64,000 nucleotides of DNA from positions 248,001 through 312,000 of the forward strand of contig CAWCZO010000010.1 of assembly GCA_963800065.1 (NCBI GenBank), written 5' to 3'. Below, one piece after another: positions 9,298 to 16,431 of the stretch. The stretch is from CAWJFJ01 sp963800065. Its GTDB lineage: Bacteria; Actinomycetota; Acidimicrobiia; Acidimicrobiales; UBA8190. The first letter of the stretch is position 1; the number at the start of each line of letters is the position of its first letter. The notes under the pieces were generated by a model. That model did not search any database. It had not been told where the DNA came from and worked only from the letters and a program-made list of their open reading frames with translations. Position numbers and translations under genes: made by a program.

Positions 9298-10046
9298 GCG
9301 CCGCCCCAGGCCGGGCGTCGCCCCAGGACAACGCGGAGGCCGACGGGCAGCTGTTCTGAACCGAAGGCGCTGCGCACCTCCGCCTCGACCCCCTCGGAAC
9401 CGAGGAGCGCAGGAAGCTCGGTCGTGTCGATCAGGACGTTGTCGTGCCGCTCGTCGTCACGGTGCCACGATCCGTCGGGGCGGCGCACGAAGGTCGTCAT
9501 CTCGCGCACGAAGAGGTCCGGGGACGGCGTCGAGAAGCGGGTGACGATGGCCCAGTCCTCCTCGACCCGCCCCAGGTTTGGGGACTCTCGACGGGCGCGG
9601 CCCCACTCGAGGTCGCAGATGTCGACGACCAGCACGCCTCCGGGGCGCAGGGCCCGGGCCATGGCCCGCAGGGCCCGGTTCACGGCGTCCGCATCGGGGA
9701 GGTAGTTGAGGGCATGGCCGACACCGACGACGGCGTCGGCCGCCGGTAGCGGATCATCGGGCAGGGTCAACCGGCGGATCTCCTCGGCGCCGGCGACACC
9801 CTCCCGGGCCAGCTCCAGCATGGCCGGTGAGGCGTCGGTGGCCACGACGCGATGGCCCGCCTCCACGAGCTCTGCCGTGAGCAGGCCGCTCCCGCAACCG
9901 ATCTCGACGACCAGTCCACGTCGTCGCCGTATCGGCTCCAGGATGGCCAGCATCCCCGGCGCACAGGCGGCGGCGTGGAAGGCGAAGCCCCGGTGGTGGA
10001 CGAGGGCGAGGTCACGGCGGTAGTACGGCTCGGAGAGCTCGCTCAT
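9261..10046 (-). CDS. Class I SAM-dependent methyltransferase
   Basis: 261 residues from ATG 10046, preceded by GATGGGGAG. The Rossmann core has motif I VEIGCGSGLLT near residue 46, an acidic end of strand 2 (VVATDASPAML), the DAVVGVGHALNYL region after motif II, and LRPGGVLVVDI for motif III. This fits methyltransferase domain 25/11-type enzymes, usually about 250 residues. The substrate is unknown. Its 3' end overlaps the convergent 4984-9297 gene by 37 bp. The GC-rich hairpin at 10080-10109 separates it from the small secreted protein genes, so it is probably transcribed on its own. Confidence 0.8.
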   Translation of the reverse strand: MSELSEPYYRRDLALVHHRGFAFHAAACAPGMLAILEPIRRRRGLVVEIGCGSGLLTAELVEAGHRVVATDASPAMLELAREGVAGAEEIRRLTLPDDPLPAADAVVGVGHALNYLPDADAVNRALRAMARALRPGGVLVVDICDLEWGRARRESPNLGRVEEDWAIVTRFSTPSPDLFVREMTTFVRRPDGSWHRDDERHDNVLIDTTELPALLGSEGVEAEVRSAFGSEQLPVGLRVVLGRRPAWGGAQDGVTVGGSMV

Positions 10047-10079
10047 CTCCCCATCTTGTCCGCGCTCCCCACCACGCGC

Positions 10080-10109
10080 CGGGAGGGGGGCCCAAGGGCC
10101 CCCCTCCCG
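10080..10109 (-). terminator. Perfect 14-bp GC hairpin after the 10151 gene
   Basis: Arms CGGGAGGGGGGCCC and GGGCCCCCCTCCCG pair perfectly around a 2-nt spacer, 41 bp beyond the stop codon of the leftward gene. There is no U-tract, as is common in high-GC actinomycetes. Equivalent hairpins follow the three paralogous genes, which supports a terminator or mRNA 3'-stabiliser role. Confidence 0.7.
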
Positions 10110-10150
10110 TACGTCGACTGGTTTGTCAGTCGGGAACTGCTGACCGCCGG

Positions 10151-11101
10151 TTAGGCGACGGTCGGTGTCGGTGCGTTGATCACGTAGTTGGTGGTGTACG
10201 TGTCGTGCGTGCCACCGATCAGGTCGCCGACCACCACGGAGGTACCGGGGGCACACGAGATGCCCTCGAAGATGAACACGGCGTTGCCGTCGTTGTCCAA
10301 GGTGGTGGTTCCACTGGTCTTGTTCCCGCTCCCACCGTTCCCGGCCGTCCAGCCCTCGTTCTCGAGGCAGCGGTCCTGGAGCTGGGTGGACGAGATGGTC
10401 ACCGGCGTCTCGGCGTAGACCGGGTCGTCCTCGAAGTAGAAGACGGCGTAGACGTTGGACCCCGTCGTGGTTCCGTCGCCCGTCTCGACCTCAGGGTTCG
10501 GGAACCCCGTGAGACCGGGAACGGTCACGTTCGGCGGGAGAGCCGAGAGGACCGTGGTGGCGGTGTAGTACGGGGCGTTCACCAGGTCGGCCTCGACCAG
10601 GCTGGGCCCGGGCGCGCACTCGTAGGCGTCGAGCTCAACCGTGGCGTTGCCGTCGTTGTCCAGGGTCACCGTGGCGCTCTCGCCCAGGCCGTCGGACAGC
10701 TCGTCGCCGTTGTTCTGCGAGAACTCGACGGTCTCGCACGAGTTGAGCAGCTGCTGCGAGTAGATGAACACCGGGTCGTTGGCGAAGGCCGGCTGGGCCT
10801 CGACCTGGACGATGGCGTGGATCTCCGAGACGCCCGTCTCGATGACGGGGTTCGGGGACACGGTCACCTGGATCTCGGTCACAGGCGGAGGAGCCCCACC
10901 GGTTCCGCCGCTACCACTGCCGCTGCCGCCGCTACCCGTGGTGGCGCAGCCGGCCTTCTTGGCCGCCTTGCCCGTGTGGGTGGCACACCACTTGGGTGAA
11001 CCCTTCGCGGCCGCCGAGGCGACCCCCGCCATCCCCATCAGAGGCATGGCGACGACGACTGTGAGTGCGGTTAACCGCACAAAACTACGTCGAACGTTCA
11101 T
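10151..11101 (-). CDS. Small secreted two-half module protein, copy 1
   Basis: 316 residues from ATG 11101. The signal peptide ends GMAGVASA (about residues 1-31). A short basic segment (KGSPKWCATHTGKAAKKAGC, two Cys) and a Gly/Ser linker of about 18 residues lead into the shared module (75-316). The module has two homologous halves: NPVIETG, VQVEAQPAFA, SQQLLNSC, LDNDGNATVEL, CAPGPSLVEAD; then NPEVETGD, VYAVFYFEDDPVYAETP, SSTQLQDRC, LDNDGNAVFIF, CAPGTS. Each half probably forms a beta-sandwich with two cysteines, possibly a disulfide. No family name is recognised. It is the most divergent of the four copies and has the longest Gly/Ser linker. Monocistronic by context. Confidence 0.82.
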   Translation of the reverse strand: MNVRRSFVRLTALTVVVAMPLMGMAGVASAAAKGSPKWCATHTGKAAKKAGCATTGSGGSGSGSGGTGGAPPPVTEIQVTVSPNPVIETGVSEIHAIVQVEAQPAFANDPVFIYSQQLLNSCETVEFSQNNGDELSDGLGESATVTLDNDGNATVELDAYECAPGPSLVEADLVNAPYYTATTVLSALPPNVTVPGLTGFPNPEVETGDGTTTGSNVYAVFYFEDDPVYAETPVTISSTQLQDRCLENEGWTAGNGGSGNKTSGTTTLDNDGNAVFIFEGISCAPGTSVVVGDLIGGTHDTYTTNYVINAPTPTVA

Positions 11102-11155
11102 TTGCTCTCTCCTTGTTGTTGGATCCCCACGGCATCATCATCTGTGGGTGGGGGC

Positions 11156-11169
11156 GTGACAATCGTCAG
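11156..11169 (-). promoter_or_regulatory. Crp/GlxR-like site upstream of copy 1 (degenerate)
   Basis: GTGAC-AATC-GTCAG on the + strand has one mismatch from the perfect GTGAC-N4-GTCAC of its paralogues. It lies 54 nt upstream of the start codon. A second perfect inverted repeat, AATCGTCA-GAGA-TGACGATT, overlaps it at 11161-11180. Confidence 0.45.
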
Positions 11170-11216
11170 AGATGACGATTAGTGCACTGAGAGCTGCTCT
11201 GACCACTGAAAGTGTC

Positions 11217-11228
11217 GTCAAAATTGAC
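11217..11228. promoter_or_regulatory. Palindrome GTCAAAATTGAC
   Basis: Same 12-bp core as at 4818-4829 upstream of the large surface protein gene, here about 115 bp upstream of small secreted copy 1. GTCAA/TTGAC arms surround an AA spacer. Possibly a shared operator; function is inferred only from the recurrence. Confidence 0.35.
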
Positions 11229-11414
11229 CACTTTTCGGGCTGGCTCGGTCACTTTCGATCACGAAGGGGCCGTCGGGGGCGGGCGGCGGGGGGAGGGCCC
11301 GCACGGGCGCCCCGGTCCAGGGCCGGGCCGGAGGGGTCCCGGCAGCGCCCGGGGCGGGGCGGTGGCGGCCGGGGGCCCCCTGGTCCCCCTCGGTCCTCCC
11401 GGGCCGTGACGCGC

Positions 11415-11442
11415 CGAGAGGGGGCCCCGGGGCCCCCTCTCG
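11415..11442 (-). terminator. Perfect 28-bp GC palindrome after copy 2
   Basis: Arms CGAGAGGGGGCCCC and GGGGCCCCCTCTCG are perfectly complementary, 43 bp past the stop codon of the 11486 gene. No U-tract follows. Confidence 0.7.
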
Positions 11443-11485
11443 TGCTTGTCCTTCAGTTGTCGGTCGGGACCTGCGTGACCCCCCG

Positions 11486-12421
11486 TCAGGCGACGGTCGG
11501 TGTCGGTGCGTTGATGGTGTAGATCGTCGAGAAGGTGTCGTGCGTCCCCCCGACCAGGTCGGCCACCACCGTCGAGTTCCCGGGGGCGCACGAGATGCCC
11601 TCGAAGATGAACACGGCGTTGCCGTCGTTGTCGAGGGTGGTGTACCCGCCGGTGGCGTTGCCGTTCCCACCGTTGCCGGCGTCCCAGGTCTCGTTCGTCA
11701 GGCAACGGTTCTGGAGCTGGGCCGAGGAGATCTCCACCGGCGTCTCGGCGTAGACGGGGTTGTCCTCGAAGTAGAAGACGGCGTAGACGTTGGAGCCGGT
11801 CGTGGTTCCGTCGCCCGTCTCGACCTCAGGGTTCGGGAAAGCGGTGAGACCGGGAGCGGTCACGTTCGGCGGGTTGGCCTGCAACGTGGTGGTGGCCGTG
11901 TAGTACGGCGCCTCCACCAGGTCGGCCTCGACCAGGCTGGTCCCCGGGGCGCACTCGTAGGCGTCGAGCTCCACGGTGGCGTTGCCGTCGTTGTCCAGGT
12001 TCACCGTGGCACTCTCACCCAGCTCGTGCGACGGCCAGGTCTCGTGGTTGGCCTTGAACTCGACGTCCTCGCACGAGTTGAGGAGCTGCTGGGAGTAGAT
12101 GAACACCGGGTCGTTGGCGAAGGCCGGCTGGGCCTCGACCTGGACCACGGCGTGGATCTCCGAGACACCGGTCTCGATGACGGGGTTCGGGTCCACCGTG
12201 ACCTGGATCTCCGTCACGGGAGGGGGAGCCCCACCGGTTCCGCCGCCACCGCTGCCGGTGGTGGCGCAGCCGGCCTTCTTGGCCGCCTTGCCCGTGTGGG
12301 TGGCACACCACTTGGGCGAGCCCTTGGCAGCCGCCGAGGCGACGCCCGACATGCCCAAAAGGGGCATGCTCACGACGACGGCCAGTGATACCAGCCGCAC
12401 GAACTTACGGGACACGGTCAC
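11486..12421 (-). CDS. Small secreted two-half module protein, copy 2
   Basis: 311 residues from GTG 12421, preceded by AAGGAG at good spacing. The signal peptide ends GMSGVASA, followed by the conserved basic SPKWCATHTGKAAKKAGC segment and a Gly-rich linker shorter than in copy 1. The module starts near residue 70 with the duplicated NPVIETG/NPEVETGD, LDNDGNA and CAPG motifs. It shares the array's GNSTVVADLVGGTHDTFSTI C-terminal pattern with copy 3. Function unknown. The invariant basic N-terminal segment after the signal peptide may contact a negatively charged envelope polymer; that is inference only. Confidence 0.82.
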   Translation of the reverse strand: MTVSRKFVRLVSLAVVVSMPLLGMSGVASAAAKGSPKWCATHTGKAAKKAGCATTGSGGGGTGGAPPPVTEIQVTVDPNPVIETGVSEIHAVVQVEAQPAFANDPVFIYSQQLLNSCEDVEFKANHETWPSHELGESATVNLDNDGNATVELDAYECAPGTSLVEADLVEAPYYTATTTLQANPPNVTAPGLTAFPNPEVETGDGTTTGSNVYAVFYFEDNPVYAETPVEISSAQLQNRCLTNETWDAGNGGNGNATGGYTTLDNDGNAVFIFEGISCAPGNSTVVADLVGGTHDTFSTIYTINAPTPTVA

Positions 12422-12478
12422 GAGACTTCTCCTTGCAGTCGATTTCGCTTCTCCTCATCCTGAATCCCACAGGACGTG

Positions 12479-12492
12479 GTGACAATAGTCAC
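12479..12492 (-). promoter_or_regulatory. Crp/GlxR-like palindrome upstream of copy 2
   Basis: GTGAC-AATA-GTCAC, 57 nt upstream of the GTG start. On the coding strand it reads TGTGA-N6-TCACC, close to the TGTGA-N6-TCACA consensus of Crp/GlxR-family regulators. Confidence 0.55.
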
Positions 12493-12587
12493 AGTTGATG
12501 AATAAGCCGCTCTAAGAGAGAATTTCACTACAGATGGCGCTCTTCGGATGAGGTGTGGTTCCACTCGACCGATCCGAGCGGTGACGC

Positions 12588-12621
12588 GCAGCGAGGGGGG
12601 CCCCACGGCCCCCCTCGCTGC
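12588..12621 (-). terminator. Perfect GC hairpin after copy 3
   Basis: Arms GCAGCGAGGGGGGCC and GGCCCCCCTCGCTGC flank a CCAC loop, 43 bp past the stop codon at 12665. The same element recurs at 13758-13792. Confidence 0.72.
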
Positions 12622-12664
12622 GTCGTGCTGGTTGCTGTCAGTCGGGATATCGCTTGACCGAGGC

Positions 12665-13591
12665 TCAGGCGACCGTGGGCGTCGGTGAGTTGATGGTGTA
12701 GATCGTCGAGAAGGTGTCGTGCGTCCCCCCGACCAGGTCGGCCACCACCGTCGAGTTCCCGGGGGCGCACGAGATGCCCTCGAAGATGAACACGGCGTTG
12801 CCGTCGTTGTCCAAGGTGGTCGTTCCCACTGTCTTGGACCCGCTCCCATCGTTCCCGGCGTCCCAGGTCTCGCCACCGAGGCAGCGGTTCTGGAGCTGGG
12901 CCGAGGAGATCTCCACCGGCGTCTCGGCGTAGACGGGGTTGTCCTCGAAGTAGAAGACGGCGTAGACGTTGGAGCCGGTGTAGGTCCCGTCGCCCGTCTC
13001 GACCTCAGGGTTCGGGAAGGCGGTGAGACCGGGAGCGGTCACGTTCGGCGGGTTGGCCTGCAGCGTCGTGGTGGCCGTGTAGTACGGGGCGTCCACCAGG
13101 TCGGCCTCGACCAGGCTGGGCCCCGGGGCACACTCGTAGGCGTCGAGCTCAACGGTGGCGTTGCCGTCGTTGTCCAGGGCCACCGTGGCGCTCTCGCCCT
13201 GGGAGATCGACGGGTCGTCGCCCTCGTTGGCCTTGAACGAGACGTCTTCACAGGAATTGATGAGCTGCTGCGAGTAGATGAACACGTCGTCGTTGGCGAA
13301 GGCCGGCTGGGCCTCGACCTGGACCACGGCGTGGATCTCCGAGACGCCGGTCTCGATGACGGGGTTCGGGTCCACGGTGACCTGGATCTCGGTCACGGGC
13401 GGGGGACCGCCGGTGCCGCCGCTACCGGTGCTGGCGCAGCCGGCCTTCTTGGCCGCCTTGCCCGTGTGGGTGGCACACCACTTGGGTGAACCCTTGGCGG
13501 CCGCCGAGGCGACCCCCGACATGCCGAGAACCGGCATGCTCACAACGACGGCTATCGACACCAGCCGTACGAGATTACGGGGCACGTTCAC
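12665..13591 (-). CDS. Small secreted two-half module protein, copy 3
   Basis: 308 residues from GTG 13591, with AAGGAGAGG just upstream. Same architecture as its neighbours: signal peptide ending GMSGVASA, SPKWC basic segment, short Gly linker, two-half module with ETG, LDNDGNA and CAPG motifs. It is nearly identical to copy 4 through most of its length (for instance the KANEGDDPSISQGES block) but carries the copy 2-type C-terminus (GNSTVVADLVGGTHDTF). That mosaic suggests gene conversion within the array. Function unknown. Confidence 0.82.
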   Translation of the reverse strand: MNVPRNLVRLVSIAVVVSMPVLGMSGVASAAAKGSPKWCATHTGKAAKKAGCASTGSGGTGGPPPVTEIQVTVDPNPVIETGVSEIHAVVQVEAQPAFANDDVFIYSQQLINSCEDVSFKANEGDDPSISQGESATVALDNDGNATVELDAYECAPGPSLVEADLVDAPYYTATTTLQANPPNVTAPGLTAFPNPEVETGDGTYTGSNVYAVFYFEDNPVYAETPVEISSAQLQNRCLGGETWDAGNDGSGSKTVGTTTLDNDGNAVFIFEGISCAPGNSTVVADLVGGTHDTFSTIYTINSPTPTVA

Positions 13592-13648
13592 TTGACCTCT
13601 CCTTGTCCTAGAAAGCCTCAGCCCCCATCCTGCTTCCCACCAAGTGTG

Positions 13649-13662
13649 GTGACAATCGTCAC
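13649..13662 (-). promoter_or_regulatory. Crp/GlxR-like palindrome upstream of copy 3
   Basis: Perfect GTGAC-AATC-GTCAC, 57 nt upstream of the GTG start and followed by the conserved TTGATGAATAAGCCGCTC block. TGTGA-N6-TCACC on the coding strand. Confidence 0.6.
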
Positions 13663-13757
13663 AGTTGATGAATAAGCCGCTCTAAGAGAGGAATGTCCTA
13701 CTGATCGCGCTCCGCTTGCCGGGTGGGAGGCCACCTGACCGATCCGAGGGGTGACGC

Positions 13758-13792
13758 GCAGCGAGGGGGCCCCACGGCCCCCCTCGCTGCGT
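13758..13792 (-). terminator. GC hairpin after copy 4
   Basis: GCAGCGAGGGGGCC pairs with GGCCCCCCTCGCTGC (one extra C) around CCAC, about 42 bp past the stop codon of the 13835 gene. It duplicates the element at 12588-12621. Confidence 0.7.
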
Positions 13793-13834
13793 CGTGCTGG
13801 TTGCTGTCAGTCGGGATACTGCTTGACCGGGGCC

Positions 13835-14758
13835 TCAGGCGACGGTCGGCGTCGGTGCGTTGATGGTGAAGTTCGTCCAGTAGGTGTCGAACGACTCGAC
13901 CCCGTCGGCCACTACCGTCGACGTCCCCGGGGCGCACGAGATGCCCTCGAAGATGAACACGGCGTTGCCGTCGTTGTCCAAGGTGGTGTAACCGCCGGTC
14001 TTGGTCCCGGTGCCCCCGTTGCCGGCACTCCAGGTCTCGCCACCGAGGCAGCGGTTCTGGAGCTGGGCCGAGGAGATCTCGATGGGCGTCTCGGCGTAGA
14101 CCGGGTCGTCCTCGAAGTAGAAGACGGCGTAGACGTTGGAGCCGGTCGTGGTTCCGTCGCCCACTTCGACCTCAGGGTTCGGGAAGGCGGTGAGACCGGG
14201 AGCGGTCACGCCCGGCGGGTTGGCCTGCAGCGTCGTGGTGGCCGTGTAGTACGGGGCGTTCACCAGGTCGGCCTCGACCAGGCTGGGCCCCGGGGCACAC
14301 TCGTAGGCGTCGAGCTCAACGGTGGCGTTGCCGTCGTTGTCCAGGGCCACCGTGGCGCTCTCGCCCTGGGAGATCGACGGGTCGTCGCCCTCGTTGGCCT
14401 TGAACGAGACGTCTTCACAGGAATTGATGAGCTGCTGCGAGTAGATGAACACGTTGTCACCGGCGAAGGCCGGCTGGGCCTCGACCTGGACCACGGCGTG
14501 GATCTCCGAGACGCCGGTCTCGATGACGGGGTTCGGGTCCACGGTGACCTGGATCTCGGTCACGGGCGGGGCACCGCCGGTGCCGCCGCTACCGGTGCTG
14601 GCGCAGCCGGCCTTCTTGGCCGCCTTGCCCGTGTGGGTGGCACACCACTTGGGTGAACCCTTGGCGGCCGCCGAGGCGACCCCCGACATGCCGAGAACCG
14701 GCATGCTCACAACGACGGCTATCGACACCAGCCGTACGAGATTACGAGGCACGTTCAC
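13835..14758 (-). CDS. Small secreted two-half module protein, copy 4
   Basis: 307 residues from GTG 14758 (AAGGAGAGAT upstream). Same signal peptide, SPKWC segment and duplicated module as the other array members, and almost the same as copy 3 for roughly the first 190 residues. The last 40 residues differ (ADGVESFDTYWTNFTINA): the GGTHDT element of the other copies is replaced, so the final strand region of the second half has diverged. It is the first unit of the array and shares its upstream region with the divergent oxygenase gene at 15032. Confidence 0.82.
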   Translation of the reverse strand: MNVPRNLVRLVSIAVVVSMPVLGMSGVASAAAKGSPKWCATHTGKAAKKAGCASTGSGGTGGAPPVTEIQVTVDPNPVIETGVSEIHAVVQVEAQPAFAGDNVFIYSQQLINSCEDVSFKANEGDDPSISQGESATVALDNDGNATVELDAYECAPGPSLVEADLVNAPYYTATTTLQANPPGVTAPGLTAFPNPEVEVGDGTTTGSNVYAVFYFEDDPVYAETPIEISSAQLQNRCLGGETWSAGNGGTGTKTGGYTTLDNDGNAVFIFEGISCAPGTSTVVADGVESFDTYWTNFTINAPTPTVA

Positions 14759-14815
14759 TTGATCTCTCCTTGTCGTTGGATCCCTCGGATGTCATCCTCC
14801 CTGTCACCAACCGTG

Positions 14816-14829
14816 GTGACAATCGTCAC
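14816..14829. promoter_or_regulatory. Crp/GlxR-like palindrome between copy 4 and the oxygenase gene
   Basis: Perfect GTGAC-AATC-GTCAC, 57 nt upstream of copy 4 and about 200 nt upstream of the divergent gene at 15032. The rest of the 273-bp intergenic region has no convincing ORF. Confidence 0.6.
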
Positions 14830-15031
14830 ACTTGATGATTAAGTCGCGGTCAGGCGGTGGAAGATCACAGCGAGCGCTCTTCCTGGCAACCACTTTCTGC
14901 ACCGTCATTACTACTTTGCATCACCAAAAAGACACGAGGCCGGCTGGCACGGTTATGTTGGTGGGCCGTCCGACCGCGCCGACCCGGGACGCTCCGAAGA
15001 GCTCGGGACCCCATGCCGAGGGAGCCGAACC

Positions 15032-15874
15032 ATGGACAGCGACACCGGGCTCCTCGATCTCGTCGACCTCGGCCGCTACCCCCTCTCCGACCTTTCGGGG
15101 CCCACGGGACGATCGGTCGTCGCCGAGGCCCGGGCCCAGCTGGCGGCCACCGGGGCCGCCGAGCTCCCGGGTTTCATCGGGGCCGCCGGGGTCGGCGTCC
15201 TGGTCGGGGACGCCGCCTCGCTCGCTCCCCGGGCGCATCATTCCGGTGGTCTCGGAACGGCGTACCTGGAGATCCCCGATTTCGGTCTCCCCGCCGACCA
15301 TCCCCGTCTGCGGTTCGCGCCCTACGCCGTGGCCGCCGTGGGCTACGACGTCATCCCCCGGACGTCGCCGTTGCGCCGGCTCTACGAGTGGGACCGGTTG
15401 CTCGAGCTCGTCGCCGCCATCCTCGACCGGGGACCCCTCTACCGCTACGGCGACCCCTTCGGCGCCCTCAACCTGGCCGTGATGGGCGACGGTGACGAGC
15501 TCCAGTGGCATTTCGACCAGACCGATTTCGTCGTCTCGTTGGCCATCCAGTCCGCCGACACCGGCGGACACTTCGAGGTGGCCCCCCGCATCCGCAGCGC
15601 CGACGACGAGTGCTACGGGGAGGTTTCCCGGGTCCTCGGCGGCGACCCTGCCGGCGTCACCACCCTGGCCATGACGCCGGGGACCCTGCTCATCTTCGAG
15701 GGCCGCCACTCCCTGCACCGCGTCAGTCCCATCGGCGGGGGGACGCTCCGCCATGTCGGGCTCCTGGCCTACGACACGAAACCGGGGACCATGGGCAGCG
15801 ATCTCCTGCGGATGGACCGCTACGGCCGCACCGAGCCGTTCCCCGAGCCCCCGGCGACGTGGCCCCCGGGGTGA
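15032..15874 (+). CDS. Fe(II)/2-oxoglutarate-dependent oxygenase, HalD/BesD (ArpA)-like
   Basis: 280 residues from ATG 15032, with GAGGGAG upstream. The double-stranded beta-helix core shows the metal facial triad as H160-x-D162 (LQWHFDQTDF) and a distal His (H229 in GRHSLHRVSP), with R240 placed to bind 2-oxoglutarate. Overall pattern, length and the GGHFEVAP stretch resemble the HalD/BesD family. In the halogenating members the Asp is replaced by Gly to make room for chloride. Retention of Asp here predicts hydroxylation or oxidative demethylation, not halogenation. The stop overlaps the start of the Fae homologue by 4 nt (GTGA), so the two are translationally coupled. Substrate unknown. 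Confidence 0.72.
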   Translation: MDSDTGLLDLVDLGRYPLSDLSGPTGRSVVAEARAQLAATGAAELPGFIGAAGVGVLVGDAASLAPRAHHSGGLGTAYLEIPDFGLPADHPRLRFAPYAVAAVGYDVIPRTSPLRRLYEWDRLLELVAAILDRGPLYRYGDPFGALNLAVMGDGDELQWHFDQTDFVVSLAIQSADTGGHFEVAPRIRSADDECYGEVSRVLGGDPAGVTTLAMTPGTLLIFEGRHSLHRVSPIGGGTLRHVGLLAYDTKPGTMGSDLLRMDRYGRTEPFPEPPATWPPG

Positions 15875-16398
15875 CGCCCCCGGCCCGGGCCCGGGACGGC
15901 ACCAGGATCGGTGAGGCCTTCATCGGATCGGGCGTCCACGCCGCCCACATCAACACCGTCCTGGGCGCCCGGGGTGGCCCCGTCGAATCGGCCTGGGCCA
16001 CAGCCCTGGCCACGCCCCGAGCGGGCCACGTGGCCTTCGTCTGCGTCCTTCGGCCCGGACTGGCCGCCAAACCGGCCACCCTCTTCGTCAACAAGGCGCC
16101 GCTGTCGGGCCCCGGGCACGAACGCCTCACCTGGGGAGCGGCTCAGGCCGGGGTGGCCTCGGGGACCCTGTGGGCCGTAGCCGACGACGTCATCGCCGCC
16201 GGCGACGTCGACGACCTCCTGCTCATCGTGGCCGTCTGGGTGGACCCGGCGGCGGTCGACGAGACGGCCGTCTACGAGAACAACCGCCGGGCCACACGCC
16301 TGGCGCTCGAGGCGGGGCGCGACGGCGCCCCCGATCTGGGGGATCTCCTGGCCGTGCGCGACGAACCCCGGAACCCCTTCTTCGACCCGGGCGCCTGA
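15871..16398 (+). CDS. fae: Formaldehyde-activating enzyme (Fae) homologue
   Basis: 175 residues from GTG 15871, matching the roughly 170-residue Fae family. Family hallmarks in order: IGEAFIGSG, VHAAHINTVLGARGGPVE with the expected catalytic His at residue 26 (the family's EVAHID position), LRPGLAAKPATLFVNKAPL, WGAAQAGVASG, and ENNRRATRLALEAG near the end. Characterised Fae enzymes condense formaldehyde with tetrahydromethanopterin to methylene-H4MPT. No other H4MPT gene is in the window, so the pterin partner and even the formaldehyde role are inferred. Coupling to the upstream 2OG oxygenase suggests capture of formaldehyde released by oxidative demethylation. It could instead be a Fae-like protein of other function. 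Confidence 0.8.
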   Translation: MTPPARARDGTRIGEAFIGSGVHAAHINTVLGARGGPVESAWATALATPRAGHVAFVCVLRPGLAAKPATLFVNKAPLSGPGHERLTWGAAQAGVASGTLWAVADDVIAAGDVDDLLLIVAVWVDPAAVDETAVYENNRRATRLALEAGRDGAPDLGDLLAVRDEPRNPFFDPGA

Positions 16399-16410
16399 CG
16401 GTCCGGGCCG

Positions 16411-16431
16411 AGGGCGCCGCAGTGGCGCCCT
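16411..16431. terminator. Bidirectional hairpin between convergent genes
   Basis: AGGGCGCC-GCAGT-GGCGCCCT: a perfect 8-bp stem with 5-nt loop lies between the stop codons of the rightward Fae gene and the leftward SDR gene, overlapping the last bases of the latter. Confidence 0.55.

Larger units (their letters stand above)
11102..11485. other. Non-coding spacer with copy 1 promoter region and copy 2 hairpin
   Basis: No credible ORF. It contains the Crp-like site of copy 1 (11156-11169), an overlapping perfect repeat AATCGTCA-GAGA-TGACGATT (11161-11180), the GTCAAAATTGAC palindrome (11217-11228), a very GC-rich stretch at about 11265-11410 of no recognisable function, and the hairpin of copy 2 (11415-11442). 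It is about 150 bp longer than the other inter-copy spacers. Confidence 0.6.
10080..14830 (-). repeat. Four-copy tandem gene array with repeated promoter and terminator
   Basis: Four paralogous genes (starts at 11101, 12421, 13591 and 14758) lie head-to-tail with periods of 1320, 1170 and 1167 bp. Each has the same layout: palindrome, 54-57 nt leader with an AAGGAG-type or related site, gene, hairpin. Units three and four are nearly identical, including flanks such as TTGATGAATAAGCCGCTC and the hairpin GCAGCGAGGGGG. The array looks like successive segmental duplication. Confidence 0.85.

Noticed and set aside
11265..11410. Very GC-rich stretch as a structured RNA
   Set aside because: Many G and C runs but no single convincing fold or conservation among the other spacers.
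14832..15482. 216-codon plus-strand frame starting before the oxygenase gene
   Set aside because: Runs out of frame through the oxygenase gene and gives Ser/Pro/Arg-rich sequence; the regulatory palindrome overlaps its start.
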